Below are positions 26,880-34,841 of a stretch of DNA of 64,000 nucleotides, piece by piece. A program made the position numbers and the translations under genes. Source of the DNA: Prolixibacter denitrificans (GTDB taxonomy: Bacteria > Bacteroidota > Bacteroidia > Bacteroidales > Prolixibacteraceae); assembly GCF_003014495.1 (NCBI RefSeq), contig NZ_PYGC01000002.1:186001-250000 (forward strand), in the 5' to 3' direction. The notes beneath the pieces were generated by a model. It saw only the letters and a program-made list of their open reading frames with translations, did no database searches and was not told the DNA's origin. Position 1 is the stretch's first letter, and each line of letters opens with the position of its first letter.

Positions 26880-27539
26880 ATGGGTAAGAAAACCAGTTCG
26901 TTATTGATTGTCTTTCTGATTTTGCTGGCCGATCAGACGTTGAAGTTTTGGGTGAAGACGCATATGATGCTTGGACAGGAATTTTCCGTTTTCGGGAAAT
27001 GGTTTGTCATTCACTTTGTGGAGAATAACGGTATGGCTTTTGGATTCGAGTTTGCCGGTGATTATGGCAAAATATTCCTGAGCGTATTTCGCATTGCCGC
27101 CGTTGTGGGGATTGGCTGGTACCTAACGAAATTATGGAAAAGAGACGTGCCGTTTGGATTGATTATTAGTGTTTCCCTTATCATGGCGGGTGCTATTGGT
27201 AACATTATCGATAGTGCGTTCTACGGAATGATTTTCAGCGATAGCTACGGACAGGTGGCTACGCTTTTCCCTCCCGGTGGAGGTTATTCTTCTTTCCTGC
27301 ACGGAAGAGTGGTTGACATGCTTTATTTCCCCATTCTGGAGGGACATTACCCCATGTGGTTCCCGTTCTGGGGCGGACAGCAGTTTATATTTTTCCGGCC
27401 GGTTTTCAACCTCGCTGACTCGTCAATTACCATTGGAATATTTTTGATTCTGCTTTTCTACCGTCGTTTTTTCGATCGTCAGCCAGCGACCGCTGAAGAA
27501 CCAGAAGTTTCGACAACTGAGAATGTAGAGATGAATTAA
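26880..27539 (+). CDS. lspA: Lipoprotein signal peptidase II
   Basis: The aspartyl protease that cleaves prolipoproteins after diacylglyceryl modification; it serves the many lipoproteins in this window. It has four hydrophobic helices. Family motifs are LADQTLKFWV, FVENNGMAFG, GAIGNIIDS, GRVVDMLYF (catalytic D146) and FNLADSSITIG (catalytic D180). At 219 aa it is longer than the E. coli enzyme because of a loop (about 120-170) and a C-terminal acidic tail, both normal for Bacteroidota. It ends in a strong terminator. Confidence 0.96.
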   Translation: MGKKTSSLLIVFLILLADQTLKFWVKTHMMLGQEFSVFGKWFVIHFVENNGMAFGFEFAGDYGKIFLSVFRIAAVVGIGWYLTKLWKRDVPFGLIISVSLIMAGAIGNIIDSAFYGMIFSDSYGQVATLFPPGGGYSSFLHGRVVDMLYFPILEGHYPMWFPFWGGQQFIFFRPVFNLADSSITIGIFLILLFYRRFFDRQPATAEEPEVSTTENVEMN

Positions 27540-27544
27540 TATAG

Positions 27545-27573
27545 AAAAAGCCGGCTTCAAAACCGGCTTTTTT
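27545..27573. terminator. Terminator after lspA
   Basis: AAAAAGCCGG (27545-27554) and CCGGCTTTTTT (27563-27573), loop of 8 nt; it can work in both directions. Confidence 0.85.
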
Positions 27574-27624
27574 CATACCATAAGATGTAATCTATTAACC
27601 CGAATTTTAAGATCCAGAGAATCA

Positions 27625-28083
27625 TTAAAATGTTCTTTCGCTCAACAGTTTTCCTTCAGGGCCATATTTTTTCCACGTGCCCGATTTCTGTCCGTTCACA
27701 TAGTTCATTTCATAAATGAGTTTTCCCTGGTCGTCCCAGATTTTCCATTCACCATTCTTTTCGCCGTTCTTGTAATTGGCGATAGCTACCTTTACTCCCT
27801 GCTGGTTGTAGGTAACCCAGGTTCCGTCCATTTCGTTGTTTTTGTATGAGCAAATGCCCTTCAGTTTGCCATCTTCGAAATAGATTTTCGCTTTGCCATC
27901 CTTCAAACCATCTTTCAGGTTCATCTTTGTTTTCGGATTTCCATTTTCGTAATACTGGGTGTATTCGCCGGTGTAAGGCTTCGAATCGGCATAATATATA
28001 CCGTCGACTTTACTGACATCCTGGGCAAATGTATTGGGTAAGAGGAAAAGCAATATCGCGATCAATCCAATTAACTTCTTCAT
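27625..28083 (-). CDS. Secreted MORN-like (YwqK-type) repeat protein
   Basis: 152 aa with a signal peptide (MKKLIGLIAILLFLLPNTFAQ) and about five MORN-2-type repeats such as GEYTQYYENGNPKTKMNLKDG, GKAKIYFEDGKLKGICSYKN and GEWKIWDDQGKLIYEMNYVNG. Databases often label this repeat 'YwqK antitoxin', but there is no toxin partner here. It is probably a small envelope or secreted protein with a beta-hairpin-repeat fold. Function unknown. Confidence 0.82.
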   Translation of the reverse strand: MKKLIGLIAILLFLLPNTFAQDVSKVDGIYYADSKPYTGEYTQYYENGNPKTKMNLKDGLKDGKAKIYFEDGKLKGICSYKNNEMDGTWVTYNQQGVKVAIANYKNGEKNGEWKIWDDQGKLIYEMNYVNGQKSGTWKKYGPEGKLLSERTF

Positions 28084-28422
28084 AACAGCCTCCTTATCTC
28101 GTTACGTGTTTTTATTATGCTAAAGTTAAGTAAAAGTTAACTGAGTTGATTTTGGGTTAACAGAAAATTAATGTTAAATATTTATTTCAAAATGAAATTA
28201 ATAAAATGTGGAATATGTCTATAAAGAGATATCTAAAGTTTAATTCTGTAATTGTATAAAACATAATATATAAAATAGGAGTTTTATAAGCTGCTTATTT
28301 GCTTCGAATTGGTGAGAAGTAAGTAGCTAAAAACGGCGAAACGAATGCGAATTGGGCCAGAGAATTCAATAAAAAAACCCGCTCCGGGGCAACAGAACGG
28401 GTCGAATGATTTTGAAATAAAT
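28084..28422. other. Intergenic region with a minus-strand terminator
   Basis: AT-rich and without coding signal. At 28371-28402, ACCCG...CGGGT preceded by seven A is a plausible rho-independent terminator for the minus-strand gene that ends at 28423. The remainder must contain the promoter of the MORN-repeat gene. Confidence 0.5.
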
Positions 28423-28779
28423 TTAGTTCGAGTTCTTCAAACTTAAATCAACTTCATTTGCTGTTGGAGTGAGTACAATATTTTCAACGGTTTTGTTTTC
28501 GTACGAAATGTAGGAAGCTGTCAGGTTATATGTACCCGGTTTCAGATTATCGAAATGGTATTTTCCGTCAAAATCGGTGTAAGCAACCTTATCAGTTCCG
28601 TCAATTGACACTTTTACGCCAACCAGGGTTTCGTTGGTATTGGTGTCTACAATTTCACCTGAGAGCTCTGTTACGACAGCCTTCCCGGTAGAGGTATTTT
28701 CTGATTTACTTTCGTTATTGGCAGCCATCGCGAAAACGGTGCTTCCAATCAATAAAACTGATAAAACAAATTTTTTCAT
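28423..28779 (-). CDS. Small exported protein with a carboxypeptidase-regulatory-like domain
   Basis: 118 aa: a signal peptide (MKKFVLSVLLIGSTVFAMAA), a short Ser/Thr/Asn linker and one beta-sandwich domain (about 35-115; ELSGEIVDTNTNETLVGVKVSIDG, then GKYHFDNLKPGTYNLTASYISYEN). This is the same domain that forms the N-terminus of the TonB receptor in this locus, here free-standing. There is no enzyme domain. A direct repeat like that upstream of the pit gene lies 40 bp upstream, so it may belong to the same regulon. Role unknown. Confidence 0.82.
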   Translation of the reverse strand: MKKFVLSVLLIGSTVFAMAANNESKSENTSTGKAVVTELSGEIVDTNTNETLVGVKVSIDGTDKVAYTDFDGKYHFDNLKPGTYNLTASYISYENKTVENIVLTPTANEVDLSLKNSN

Positions 28780-28818
28780 TTCGCTTGTGTTTATTCAAAA
28801 TGAAAAGTATGGCTAAAA

Positions 28819-28836
28819 GGTTACAGATTGGTTACA
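28819..28836 (-). promoter_or_regulatory. PhoB-type box candidate upstream of the small exported protein
   Basis: On the plus strand GGTTACA at 28819-28825 is repeated exactly at 28830-28836, period 11 bp, spacer GATT. A -7-like TACTTTTC on the minus strand lies at 28809-28802. Same orientation relative to its gene as the copies at 34408 and 40381. Confidence 0.55.
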
Positions 28837-28904
28837 AAGATGTGAAGATCTGATTAAGATCGTTATGCAAGGTTTGCCTACTTAATTAGTATTGAGGGTA
28901 GTTG

Positions 28905-28940
28905 AAAAACGCCGGTTCTGTTTAGGATGCCGGCGTTTTT
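28905..28940. terminator. Perfect 11-bp hairpin terminator downstream of the TonB operon
   Basis: AAAAACGCCGG (28905-28915) and CCGGCGTTTTT (28930-28940) with a 14-nt loop. Suitable for ending the minus-strand transcript of the TonB receptor and its small lipoprotein. Confidence 0.8.
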
Positions 28941-28949
28941 AGTTCTTAA

Positions 28950-28985
28950 GAATGAACCAGACCCGGTTTGGATGCTGGTTCATTC
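28950..28985. repeat. Second perfect 11-bp hairpin in tandem
   Basis: GAATGAACCAG (28950-28960) and CTGGTTCATTC (28975-28985), also with a 14-nt loop. The two loops end in similar sequence (GTTTAGGATG and GGTTTGGATG). This one lacks a T-run, so it is not an ordinary terminator. Confidence 0.6.
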
Positions 28986-29069
28986 GTGCTGTTTGAGCGC
29001 TGTCAATTCGATGGAATTTTGCAATTCCGCATGCTGTATAAATAAATTGAAAGCATAAACAGTGGTGTT

Positions 29070-29546
29070 TTAGTCCTTCAGTTTGAAGTATATTTTGAAA
29101 GCTTTTTCGTTCCCGCTTGGTTTATTTCCGACCAGGTAAAAGTTCACTACCGGATATTGAGGATATACGTTTTTCCACATGATATAAGCACTGGTATCCC
29201 GACTGGTTGCAGGTTTAAATGGCAAACCGAAGCGGGTTATGCTTTCCGGTTTGTAATCCACCGTCGGCTTGTGCACGATGATCTCAATTAGCTTATTATG
29301 CTTGAACCGAAATTCTGTAGAGTCGAGAGCATCATACATCTGAATGTATCTCGGTCGACCGAAAAGTAAGCGGTAAAAGGCTGTGTCCGGCTGGGCATCC
29401 AACAACTTTTTGACTTCCGTCGTATCCGGATGTCCCTTAAATAACGTTGCATCGAATACGAGCCCGTTATTTTGCTTTTGCGGGTTGCAGGCAAACATGA
29501 GGCCGGCAAGCAGTGCAAAAATGAAAATTTGAACAGATTTCTTCAT
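29070..29546 (-). CDS. Small lipoprotein paired with the TonB-dependent receptor
   Basis: 158 aa with a lipoprotein signal (MKKSVQIFIFALLAGLMFAC, Cys 20). The mature part is mixed alpha/beta (FKGHPDTTEVKKLLDAQPDTAFYRLLFGRP...) and matches no family I recognise. The residues after the Cys (NPQKQNN) are not the acidic surface-export signal, so it is probably periplasmic-facing. It follows the TonB receptor by 17 bp on the same strand, so it is an operon partner. The PDTTEVKKLL motif suggests a ligand- or receptor-binding accessory, which is inference only. Confidence 0.75.
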   Translation of the reverse strand: MKKSVQIFIFALLAGLMFACNPQKQNNGLVFDATLFKGHPDTTEVKKLLDAQPDTAFYRLLFGRPRYIQMYDALDSTEFRFKHNKLIEIIVHKPTVDYKPESITRFGLPFKPATSRDTSAYIMWKNVYPQYPVVNFYLVGNKPSGNEKAFKIYFKLKD

Positions 29547-29563
29547 CTGATATGTATGTTTTC

Positions 29564-32395
29564 CTATTTACTTAGATTATAACTGAACGATATGGCATAA
29601 GTACGGCCTTGTTGGTACTTGGTTGTATAGTAAACATTGTCGCCAAGTGTAATTTGCTCCTTGTACGTATTGTCCAGAATGTTTTTCGCTTTGAACATCA
29701 ATGAGCAACGTTTCGACAAGTTCTTTTTCAGTGTGAAATTCATCTCGGGCATCGGCTGCAGGTAAATCGACGGCAAGTCAATCTGGTAAACGATCAACCG
29801 TTTTCCGCTGACGTTATAGCTTAGTGTTGACTCCCAACCTTTTTCCGGGTTATCATATGATAAACTGGCGTTGAATGTATACGGCGCCTGGTCATACATC
29901 GGCCGCGTATCGCTGGCTCCCGGGTTCCAGGCGCGGATGGCTACCAACTCTTCCGGAGTGACATTCACGTAAGAGTAAACATACGTATAGTTGGCTGACA
30001 CACGGAAATTCTTCAGTGCTTCGGTAAATGAACCAAGGTTTTTTCTGATTTCAATCTCGGCACCGTATAGAGTCGATTTGTCAACGTTTTTAAACTGGAA
30101 CTGACTGGTTGATCCTCCGGCACGAGGCAACTGTGCGTTTTCAATTGGGTTAAAGAACTTTTTATAGAACAGACTTGCGGACAGGTATTCTCCCGGGCTT
30201 GGGTATTTTTCCCAGCGCAGGTCAAAGTTGTTCACCAATGTACGTTTCAAATCGGGATTACCGTTCTGAATGTATCCACCGAAGAAATCATACGTAGCCA
30301 GCGGCGCAAACTCCCTGAATGAAGGGCGTGCCAACGTGCGGTTGGCAGAAGCGCGAATGTTGGTTTTGTCGTTGATATTATAGGTCAGCGCAATCGACGG
30401 AAGCAGGTCATTGGTTTTAATTGTACCTGTCGAATCGTTAAAGGCGCGCAATTCCATATCGGTTTTTTCCATCCGGACACCTGCTGTCAGATTCAGTTTT
30501 TTGGCAATCGGACTTTCGATCATTGCGTAACCCGCGAACAAACGTTGGTAAGCATCGAAGTTGTTGCCGTCGATGTTGATCATCATCAGGTAGTTTTTCA
30601 GCGTTCCGTCTACGTAACCGAGATTCTGGTCCTGAAAGAAGACGCTGATATCACCGTCGAAATTTTTATTCGATTGGATATTGTACTGGTAAATATTTTC
30701 CCGGAATTCACGGTTTTTGTAGGTATACAAACCACCGAATTTGATCTTTGAATCGCGTCCGCCAAACAATTTCGCCGGAAGGGTAAAATCGAGTTTTGAA
30801 CTGTTGTTGATCTCCTTCAGGTCACGATAAAAGCGGGACGGACGATCAAGGTTTCCCATGTAATAAAGGGTGTCTCCCTGTTGATTGATCGTGTACTGGT
30901 TCCTGATCATCCGCGTGTCGGGCTGCTTAATGGAGGAAATAGTGAAAGAATTGCTCCATTTTACATTCAGGTTGTTCAGGTGCGGAAACACATGTTCACC
31001 CCGAAGCTGTCCGTTACGGAAAGCCCTTTGCGTATAAGTGATAGCACGGTTCTGTAAGTGCGTTGTTGAGTCGGGGTTGGCATCCAGCAAGTAACCGTCC
31101 TGATAACGAGCATCATTTGTTCCACTTTGGTTGGTCATCAGACTCAAACCAATTTTGTTGTTATTGTTGAACTTGTATGAGGTGTTGAACATGGCACCGA
31201 GCAATACCTCATCATCTGATTTATGTTCGGTTGTAGCCATGTGAATGTCACGGTTCAACGTGGTTTGTCCTTCACTAATTCCCTCGTAGGAATTTTGAAC
31301 CCCATCGGTGTAGTTGGAATATTTCCGATTGTATGACAGTCCGAAAATGTATCCAAGTGGTTTGCCGAAAAGTTTCACCTGGTCACCTACGGAGAAGCTG
31401 AAACTGTGATTCAGAAACTGTGAAGCTTTTCCCGGATTGAATTGGCGGTTTTTAAACGCCCGTGAAACCGACGTGATTTCGCTTTTATTGAGATACGGAT
31501 CGGGGAAATCGCTGGCACTGTACTGGGCAATTTCTTTCGGTAAGGCCCGGAAGCCGTTATCATATCCCAGGAAGTCGGTTGAACTTCCTTTTGGGGCCAG
31601 AAAGTCGCTGTTAAAGTTGGCTTGCGGATTGTATTCGAGTCCGGCCGAAAATGTCAGGTTAAAGGAAGTCGGAAAGTCCTTGGTTGTGATGTCTACTAAT
31701 CCTCCGGTGAAATCGCCCGGAAGATCGGGCGTAAATGTCTTATAAACGATGATGTTGTCAATCAGGTTCGTTGGGAACAAGTCGAGCTGAACCGAGTTTT
31801 TGTTCGGGTCAAGACTTGGAACATCGGAACCGTTCAGTACTGATTTACTATAGCGGTCACCCAGTCCCCTGACAAATACATATTTTCCTGATGTGATGGT
31901 GACACCGGTTACCTTTTTCAGGGCACCGGCTGCATCGCTTACACCAATCCTTGAAAACTGGTCGGCGGTAATAGCGTCGAAAAGTTTCGGTGATTTGCGT
32001 TGCAACGTGAGCAGAGCGTTTTCGCTGTTTTTTGCCGCTTTGGCGGTAATAACAACTTCATTGATTTCGAGATCGGCCGGTTTCAAGTGGACGGTCAACT
32101 CTTCCGCTTTACCAGCTTCAACTTTTACATCGGAAATGACAGTAGTTTGGTATGAAATGTATGAAACTCTGACATTGTATGTGCCAGCGTTTATATTGTT
32201 TAGTGTGGCAATTCCATCAAAATCGGTAATGGTTCCTTTTGAGGTTCCTTCAATCATTACCGTTGCCCCAATCAATGTCTCTCCGGTTTTGTCATCAACC
32301 ACTGTCAGCCGGACGGACCCTGTTGTTTGGGCAAAGGCGGAAAAAACACTACCAATTACCAACATTAGACTTAATACAGCATGCTTGAAATTCAT
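29564..32395 (-). CDS. TonB-dependent outer-membrane receptor (SusD-less)
   Basis: 943 aa: signal peptide, a carboxypeptidase-regulatory-like beta-sandwich (about 25-110), a plug domain (about 120-235; GVSDAAGALKKVTGVTITSGKYVFVRGLGDRYS) and a 22-strand barrel ending in YAISFSYNLSK with terminal aromatic/hydrophobic strand. It takes up a substrate using TonB energy. There is no SusD gene; instead it is flanked by a small lipoprotein and a beta-helix lipoprotein. The gene lies downstream of a terminator, so it has its own promoter, with one good and one poor TTGTTACA-like half-site at 32467-32485. Probable phosphorus-related substrate (inference). Confidence 0.92.
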   Translation of the reverse strand: MNFKHAVLSLMLVIGSVFSAFAQTTGSVRLTVVDDKTGETLIGATVMIEGTSKGTITDFDGIATLNNINAGTYNVRVSYISYQTTVISDVKVEAGKAEELTVHLKPADLEINEVVITAKAAKNSENALLTLQRKSPKLFDAITADQFSRIGVSDAAGALKKVTGVTITSGKYVFVRGLGDRYSKSVLNGSDVPSLDPNKNSVQLDLFPTNLIDNIIVYKTFTPDLPGDFTGGLVDITTKDFPTSFNLTFSAGLEYNPQANFNSDFLAPKGSSTDFLGYDNGFRALPKEIAQYSASDFPDPYLNKSEITSVSRAFKNRQFNPGKASQFLNHSFSFSVGDQVKLFGKPLGYIFGLSYNRKYSNYTDGVQNSYEGISEGQTTLNRDIHMATTEHKSDDEVLLGAMFNTSYKFNNNNKIGLSLMTNQSGTNDARYQDGYLLDANPDSTTHLQNRAITYTQRAFRNGQLRGEHVFPHLNNLNVKWSNSFTISSIKQPDTRMIRNQYTINQQGDTLYYMGNLDRPSRFYRDLKEINNSSKLDFTLPAKLFGGRDSKIKFGGLYTYKNREFRENIYQYNIQSNKNFDGDISVFFQDQNLGYVDGTLKNYLMMINIDGNNFDAYQRLFAGYAMIESPIAKKLNLTAGVRMEKTDMELRAFNDSTGTIKTNDLLPSIALTYNINDKTNIRASANRTLARPSFREFAPLATYDFFGGYIQNGNPDLKRTLVNNFDLRWEKYPSPGEYLSASLFYKKFFNPIENAQLPRAGGSTSQFQFKNVDKSTLYGAEIEIRKNLGSFTEALKNFRVSANYTYVYSYVNVTPEELVAIRAWNPGASDTRPMYDQAPYTFNASLSYDNPEKGWESTLSYNVSGKRLIVYQIDLPSIYLQPMPEMNFTLKKNLSKRCSLMFKAKNILDNTYKEQITLGDNVYYTTKYQQGRTYAISFSYNLSK

Positions 32396-32466
32396 AATAA
32401 ATCTGTTAAAATTCTTAGACTGATAAAATTTGGGCTTTGTTATGTTGGTTTACTCGGTTGATTTTT

Positions 32467-32485
32467 ATGTAAAGATTTTGTCACA
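32467..32485 (-). promoter_or_regulatory. Weak PhoB-type box upstream of the TonB receptor
   Basis: On the plus strand TTGTCACA (32478-32485) fits the TTGTTACA half-site in 7 of 8 positions. The site 11 bp before it (ATGTAAAG) fits only 4 of 8. Spacer GATT is shared with the box at 28819. Confidence 0.35.
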
Positions 32486-32498
32486 TGGTATTCTAAAA

Positions 32499-32526
32499 AA
32501 AAGGGCCAAAGTGAATTGGCCCTTTT
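32499..32526. terminator. Terminator between beta-helix lipoprotein and TonB receptor genes
   Basis: A perfect 11-bp inverted repeat AAAAGGGCCAA / TTGGCCCTTTT, loop 6 nt. It makes the two minus-strand genes separate transcription units or an attenuated operon. Confidence 0.85.
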
Positions 32527-32544
32527 GTATATCATCACTGGGTA

Positions 32545-34305
32545 CTAGTTGTTGATCACTTCCCATGTTTTTGTCCAGTTAGCAAAGAACGGAGTCGTTG
32601 CATTGGGGTCAACTGCACCTTTGAAACCTGCGTCTTCCAGGCTTACATTGTATGCAGAAGCAAGACCTGTAGCCACATCAGTAGTTATATCTGCAGAGGT
32701 TGGAGTGAATTTCTGAGCACCCGTTCCGAAAGCAGGGTCACCGATTTTGTTTTTCGCCATCAGGTATTTCTCTACATTATATTCCAGAGCTGCATCAGTT
32801 TCGTCGCTGAGCTGGAACATGTTGGCAAAGCCTGTAGAATCGTTAGAGAATGCATTGTTGGTATAAATCAGGTTGTTTTCGATTTTCAGCGTTCCGTAAC
32901 CACCATCGGCCACCGGAAGCCACATATCGTAACAGCTTGCTGATTTGTTATCAGTTGCATTGATTTTGTCAGTTCTTCTCTCCATATCGATAGGACCATC
33001 AAATCCGTAGAATACAGAGTTGATCCAACGTCCTGCCCAACCATCGCGCATATAGATGGTCTGCTTGTTGCTCGGAGTCAGGTTATCGTTCGTACCTTCG
33101 TTGTAAAGAGTAACGTTTACGTTTGCTACGGTAGCAAAAGGTCTTGCAGCTTCGTTGGCTCCAACACCACCGTCATCTTCAGAACCGCGTGGGTCGCTAC
33201 TTTCGTTAACTGAAGCTTTTTTCCATACCAGGGCGTACTGAACAGTTCCGTGGAAACCTTCGTCTTCGTCCAGACCGTCGTCACCGGTGTATGAAAGAAC
33301 AGCGTGTCTTAGGTTCGGAGCACCACCGAAGAACTCGATACCATCGTCGAAGTTGGAGAATACTTCAATGTGATCAAGGGTTGTTCCTGAACCTACAGCA
33401 CCCAGTGAAATACCGTTGATTTCGTTGTCGGCGCCAATTACACTACCACCGTGACGAACAGATACATATTTTAATACACCTGAGTTGTCGGTATCATCAG
33501 TACCACCGTACAATCCCCGTGTTTCAGTTTCGGGAATACCTTCGATTGATTTTTCGCCACCTTCAGCAACGTTGCTGGTAGTTGCTTTACCAAGAATGAT
33601 CAAGCCACCCCAGGTTTGGTTGGCATCGTCCGGTACAGAACCGTTCAGGTCATCAGCCAGACCAGTCATGATGATAGGCTTGTCTGCGGTACCTTCAGCC
33701 ATGATTTTAGCACCACGGGCAACGATTAAAGCAGATGCGCCAGCACCCTGTCCGGGCTGTCCTTTAATGATAGTTCCGGGCTCGATGGTCAACGTTTGAC
33801 CGTCGTTAACGAAGATGAAACCACGCAATACATAGATTGTGTCGGCACTCCAGGTTACGGTTCCAATACCATCAGCACTCGCGTAGACATCTTTGGTCGG
33901 CATTGCCGGCTCAGCCGTTTTGTTCATAGTGGCCGTTGCGTTGTCCGATTTCGAATTGGCATCGGTAACGGTCAGGCTAACTGAACCTGCACCAACTTCA
34001 CTGTCAGCAGTAAAGGTAACTACTACATCGCCGCTGGTTGCTCCGGCAGTAAGTTCACTCTTAATAGTAGCTGAACCTCCTGTGGCATTTGCAGTGGCTG
34101 AATTGTATCCTCCGGGAACAGAAACATTGAAGGTAACATCAACGTCTGTAGCAACCTGTACATCAGTGTTGACAGAAGGAGCACTTACAGATGGAGCATC
34201 TGCTACTGAAGGGCTGTCATTTTTTGAACATGAGTTCAAAATTACTGCGCCCATAATCAGTGTTGCAAACAGGAAAAAATGCAATTTTTTCATAATCCTC
34301 TTCAT
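32545..34305 (-). CDS. Surface-type beta-helix lipoprotein
   Basis: 586 aa. The signal (HFFLFATLIMGAVILNSC) is followed by SKNDSP, an acidic/basic patch like the Bacteroidota lipoprotein surface-export signal. Residues about 30-130 form an Ig-like domain; from about 140 the protein is a right-handed beta-helix with many DG/GG turns (LTIEPGTIIKG, GGLIILGKATTSN, GTTLDHIEVFSNFDDGIEFFGG, GDDGLDEDEGFHG). It occurs next to TonB receptors in other Bacteroidota and is sometimes misnamed 'multidrug transporter'. I read it as an extracellular substrate-binding or enzyme partner of the receptor. No catalytic triad is recognisable. Confidence 0.85.
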   Translation of the reverse strand: MKRIMKKLHFFLFATLIMGAVILNSCSKNDSPSVADAPSVSAPSVNTDVQVATDVDVTFNVSVPGGYNSATANATGGSATIKSELTAGATSGDVVVTFTADSEVGAGSVSLTVTDANSKSDNATATMNKTAEPAMPTKDVYASADGIGTVTWSADTIYVLRGFIFVNDGQTLTIEPGTIIKGQPGQGAGASALIVARGAKIMAEGTADKPIIMTGLADDLNGSVPDDANQTWGGLIILGKATTSNVAEGGEKSIEGIPETETRGLYGGTDDTDNSGVLKYVSVRHGGSVIGADNEINGISLGAVGSGTTLDHIEVFSNFDDGIEFFGGAPNLRHAVLSYTGDDGLDEDEGFHGTVQYALVWKKASVNESSDPRGSEDDGGVGANEAARPFATVANVNVTLYNEGTNDNLTPSNKQTIYMRDGWAGRWINSVFYGFDGPIDMERRTDKINATDNKSASCYDMWLPVADGGYGTLKIENNLIYTNNAFSNDSTGFANMFQLSDETDAALEYNVEKYLMAKNKIGDPAFGTGAQKFTPTSADITTDVATGLASAYNVSLEDAGFKGAVDPNATTPFFANWTKTWEVINN

Positions 34306-34790
34306 TATTTAATTTAAAATTCGGGTTCGTTTTCAGATTTGATATTTATGTTCACTAATTGCTTCTTTTTTCCCACGGTTTAAAGCCGTTTTTGGTGAAG
34401 AAATTAGTTGTTACATTTTTGTCATATTTTAGAATATCAATCCCTTTCGAATTCGATGTGAAGAACGACGTAAAATATTACACTGTGATTAAGGAATATT
34501 AACTTTTGTGTTACAAACCGGTGGGTTCTGTTACAATTCGATTAATAATTAATTGACAGTAAAACAGTTTATTATGTGGTGTCTTTAGTGTTATTACAGG
34601 GGGCTGTTGTAACAATGTAGGGAAGTATTTTTGTAACGAAATTTTGACAGCTTTTGGGGTGGTTTTGGCTAAAAACAGGCTGTTCAGGACGATGAAAGAA
34701 ATAAAAAAAGAGTTGACAGGGAAGAAATTGTCTGGAGGAGATTTCAGCCGGATGAAAAGTGAAAATTAAAAGAACAAGGGTTGGGCAAAT
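34306..34790. other. Regulatory intergenic region rich in TGTTACA motifs
   Basis: About 485 bp without genes. Besides the box at 34408-34425 it has TGTTACA at 34509-34515 and 34529-34535 (20 bp apart) and inverted TTGTAAC copies at 34607 and 34631. The lower-coordinate end holds the promoter of the beta-helix lipoprotein gene. Confidence 0.5.
34408..34425 (-). promoter_or_regulatory. PhoB-type box candidate upstream of the beta-helix lipoprotein
   Basis: On the plus strand TTGTTAC (34408-34414) and TTGTCAT (34419-34425) form a direct repeat with 11-bp period; TTGTCAT differs from the E. coli Pho half-site CTGTCAT at one base. On the gene's strand TAATTTCT, a partial -7 element, follows 1 nt after the box, much as at the pit promoter. 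Confidence 0.6.
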
Positions 34791-34794
34791 AAAA

Positions 34795-34820
34795 AAAGGG
34801 TGGAGAAATTTCCACCCTTT
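34795..34820. terminator. Terminator after the GH2 gene
   Basis: AAAGGGTGGA (34795-34804) / TCCACCCTTT (34811-34820), preceded by a run of A (a T-run on the minus strand). Confidence 0.85.
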
Positions 34821-34841
34821 CCATTACTATATATAATGGTA

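Noticed and set aside
27625-28083. YwqK 'antitoxin' label for the MORN-like gene
   Set aside because: The protein has a signal peptide and no toxin gene beside it; the label is a database convention.
34509-34535. TGTTACA pair in the region upstream of the beta-helix lipoprotein gene as a further PhoB box
   Set aside because: Spacing is 20 bp, not 11 or 22, and it is more than 200 bp from the gene.
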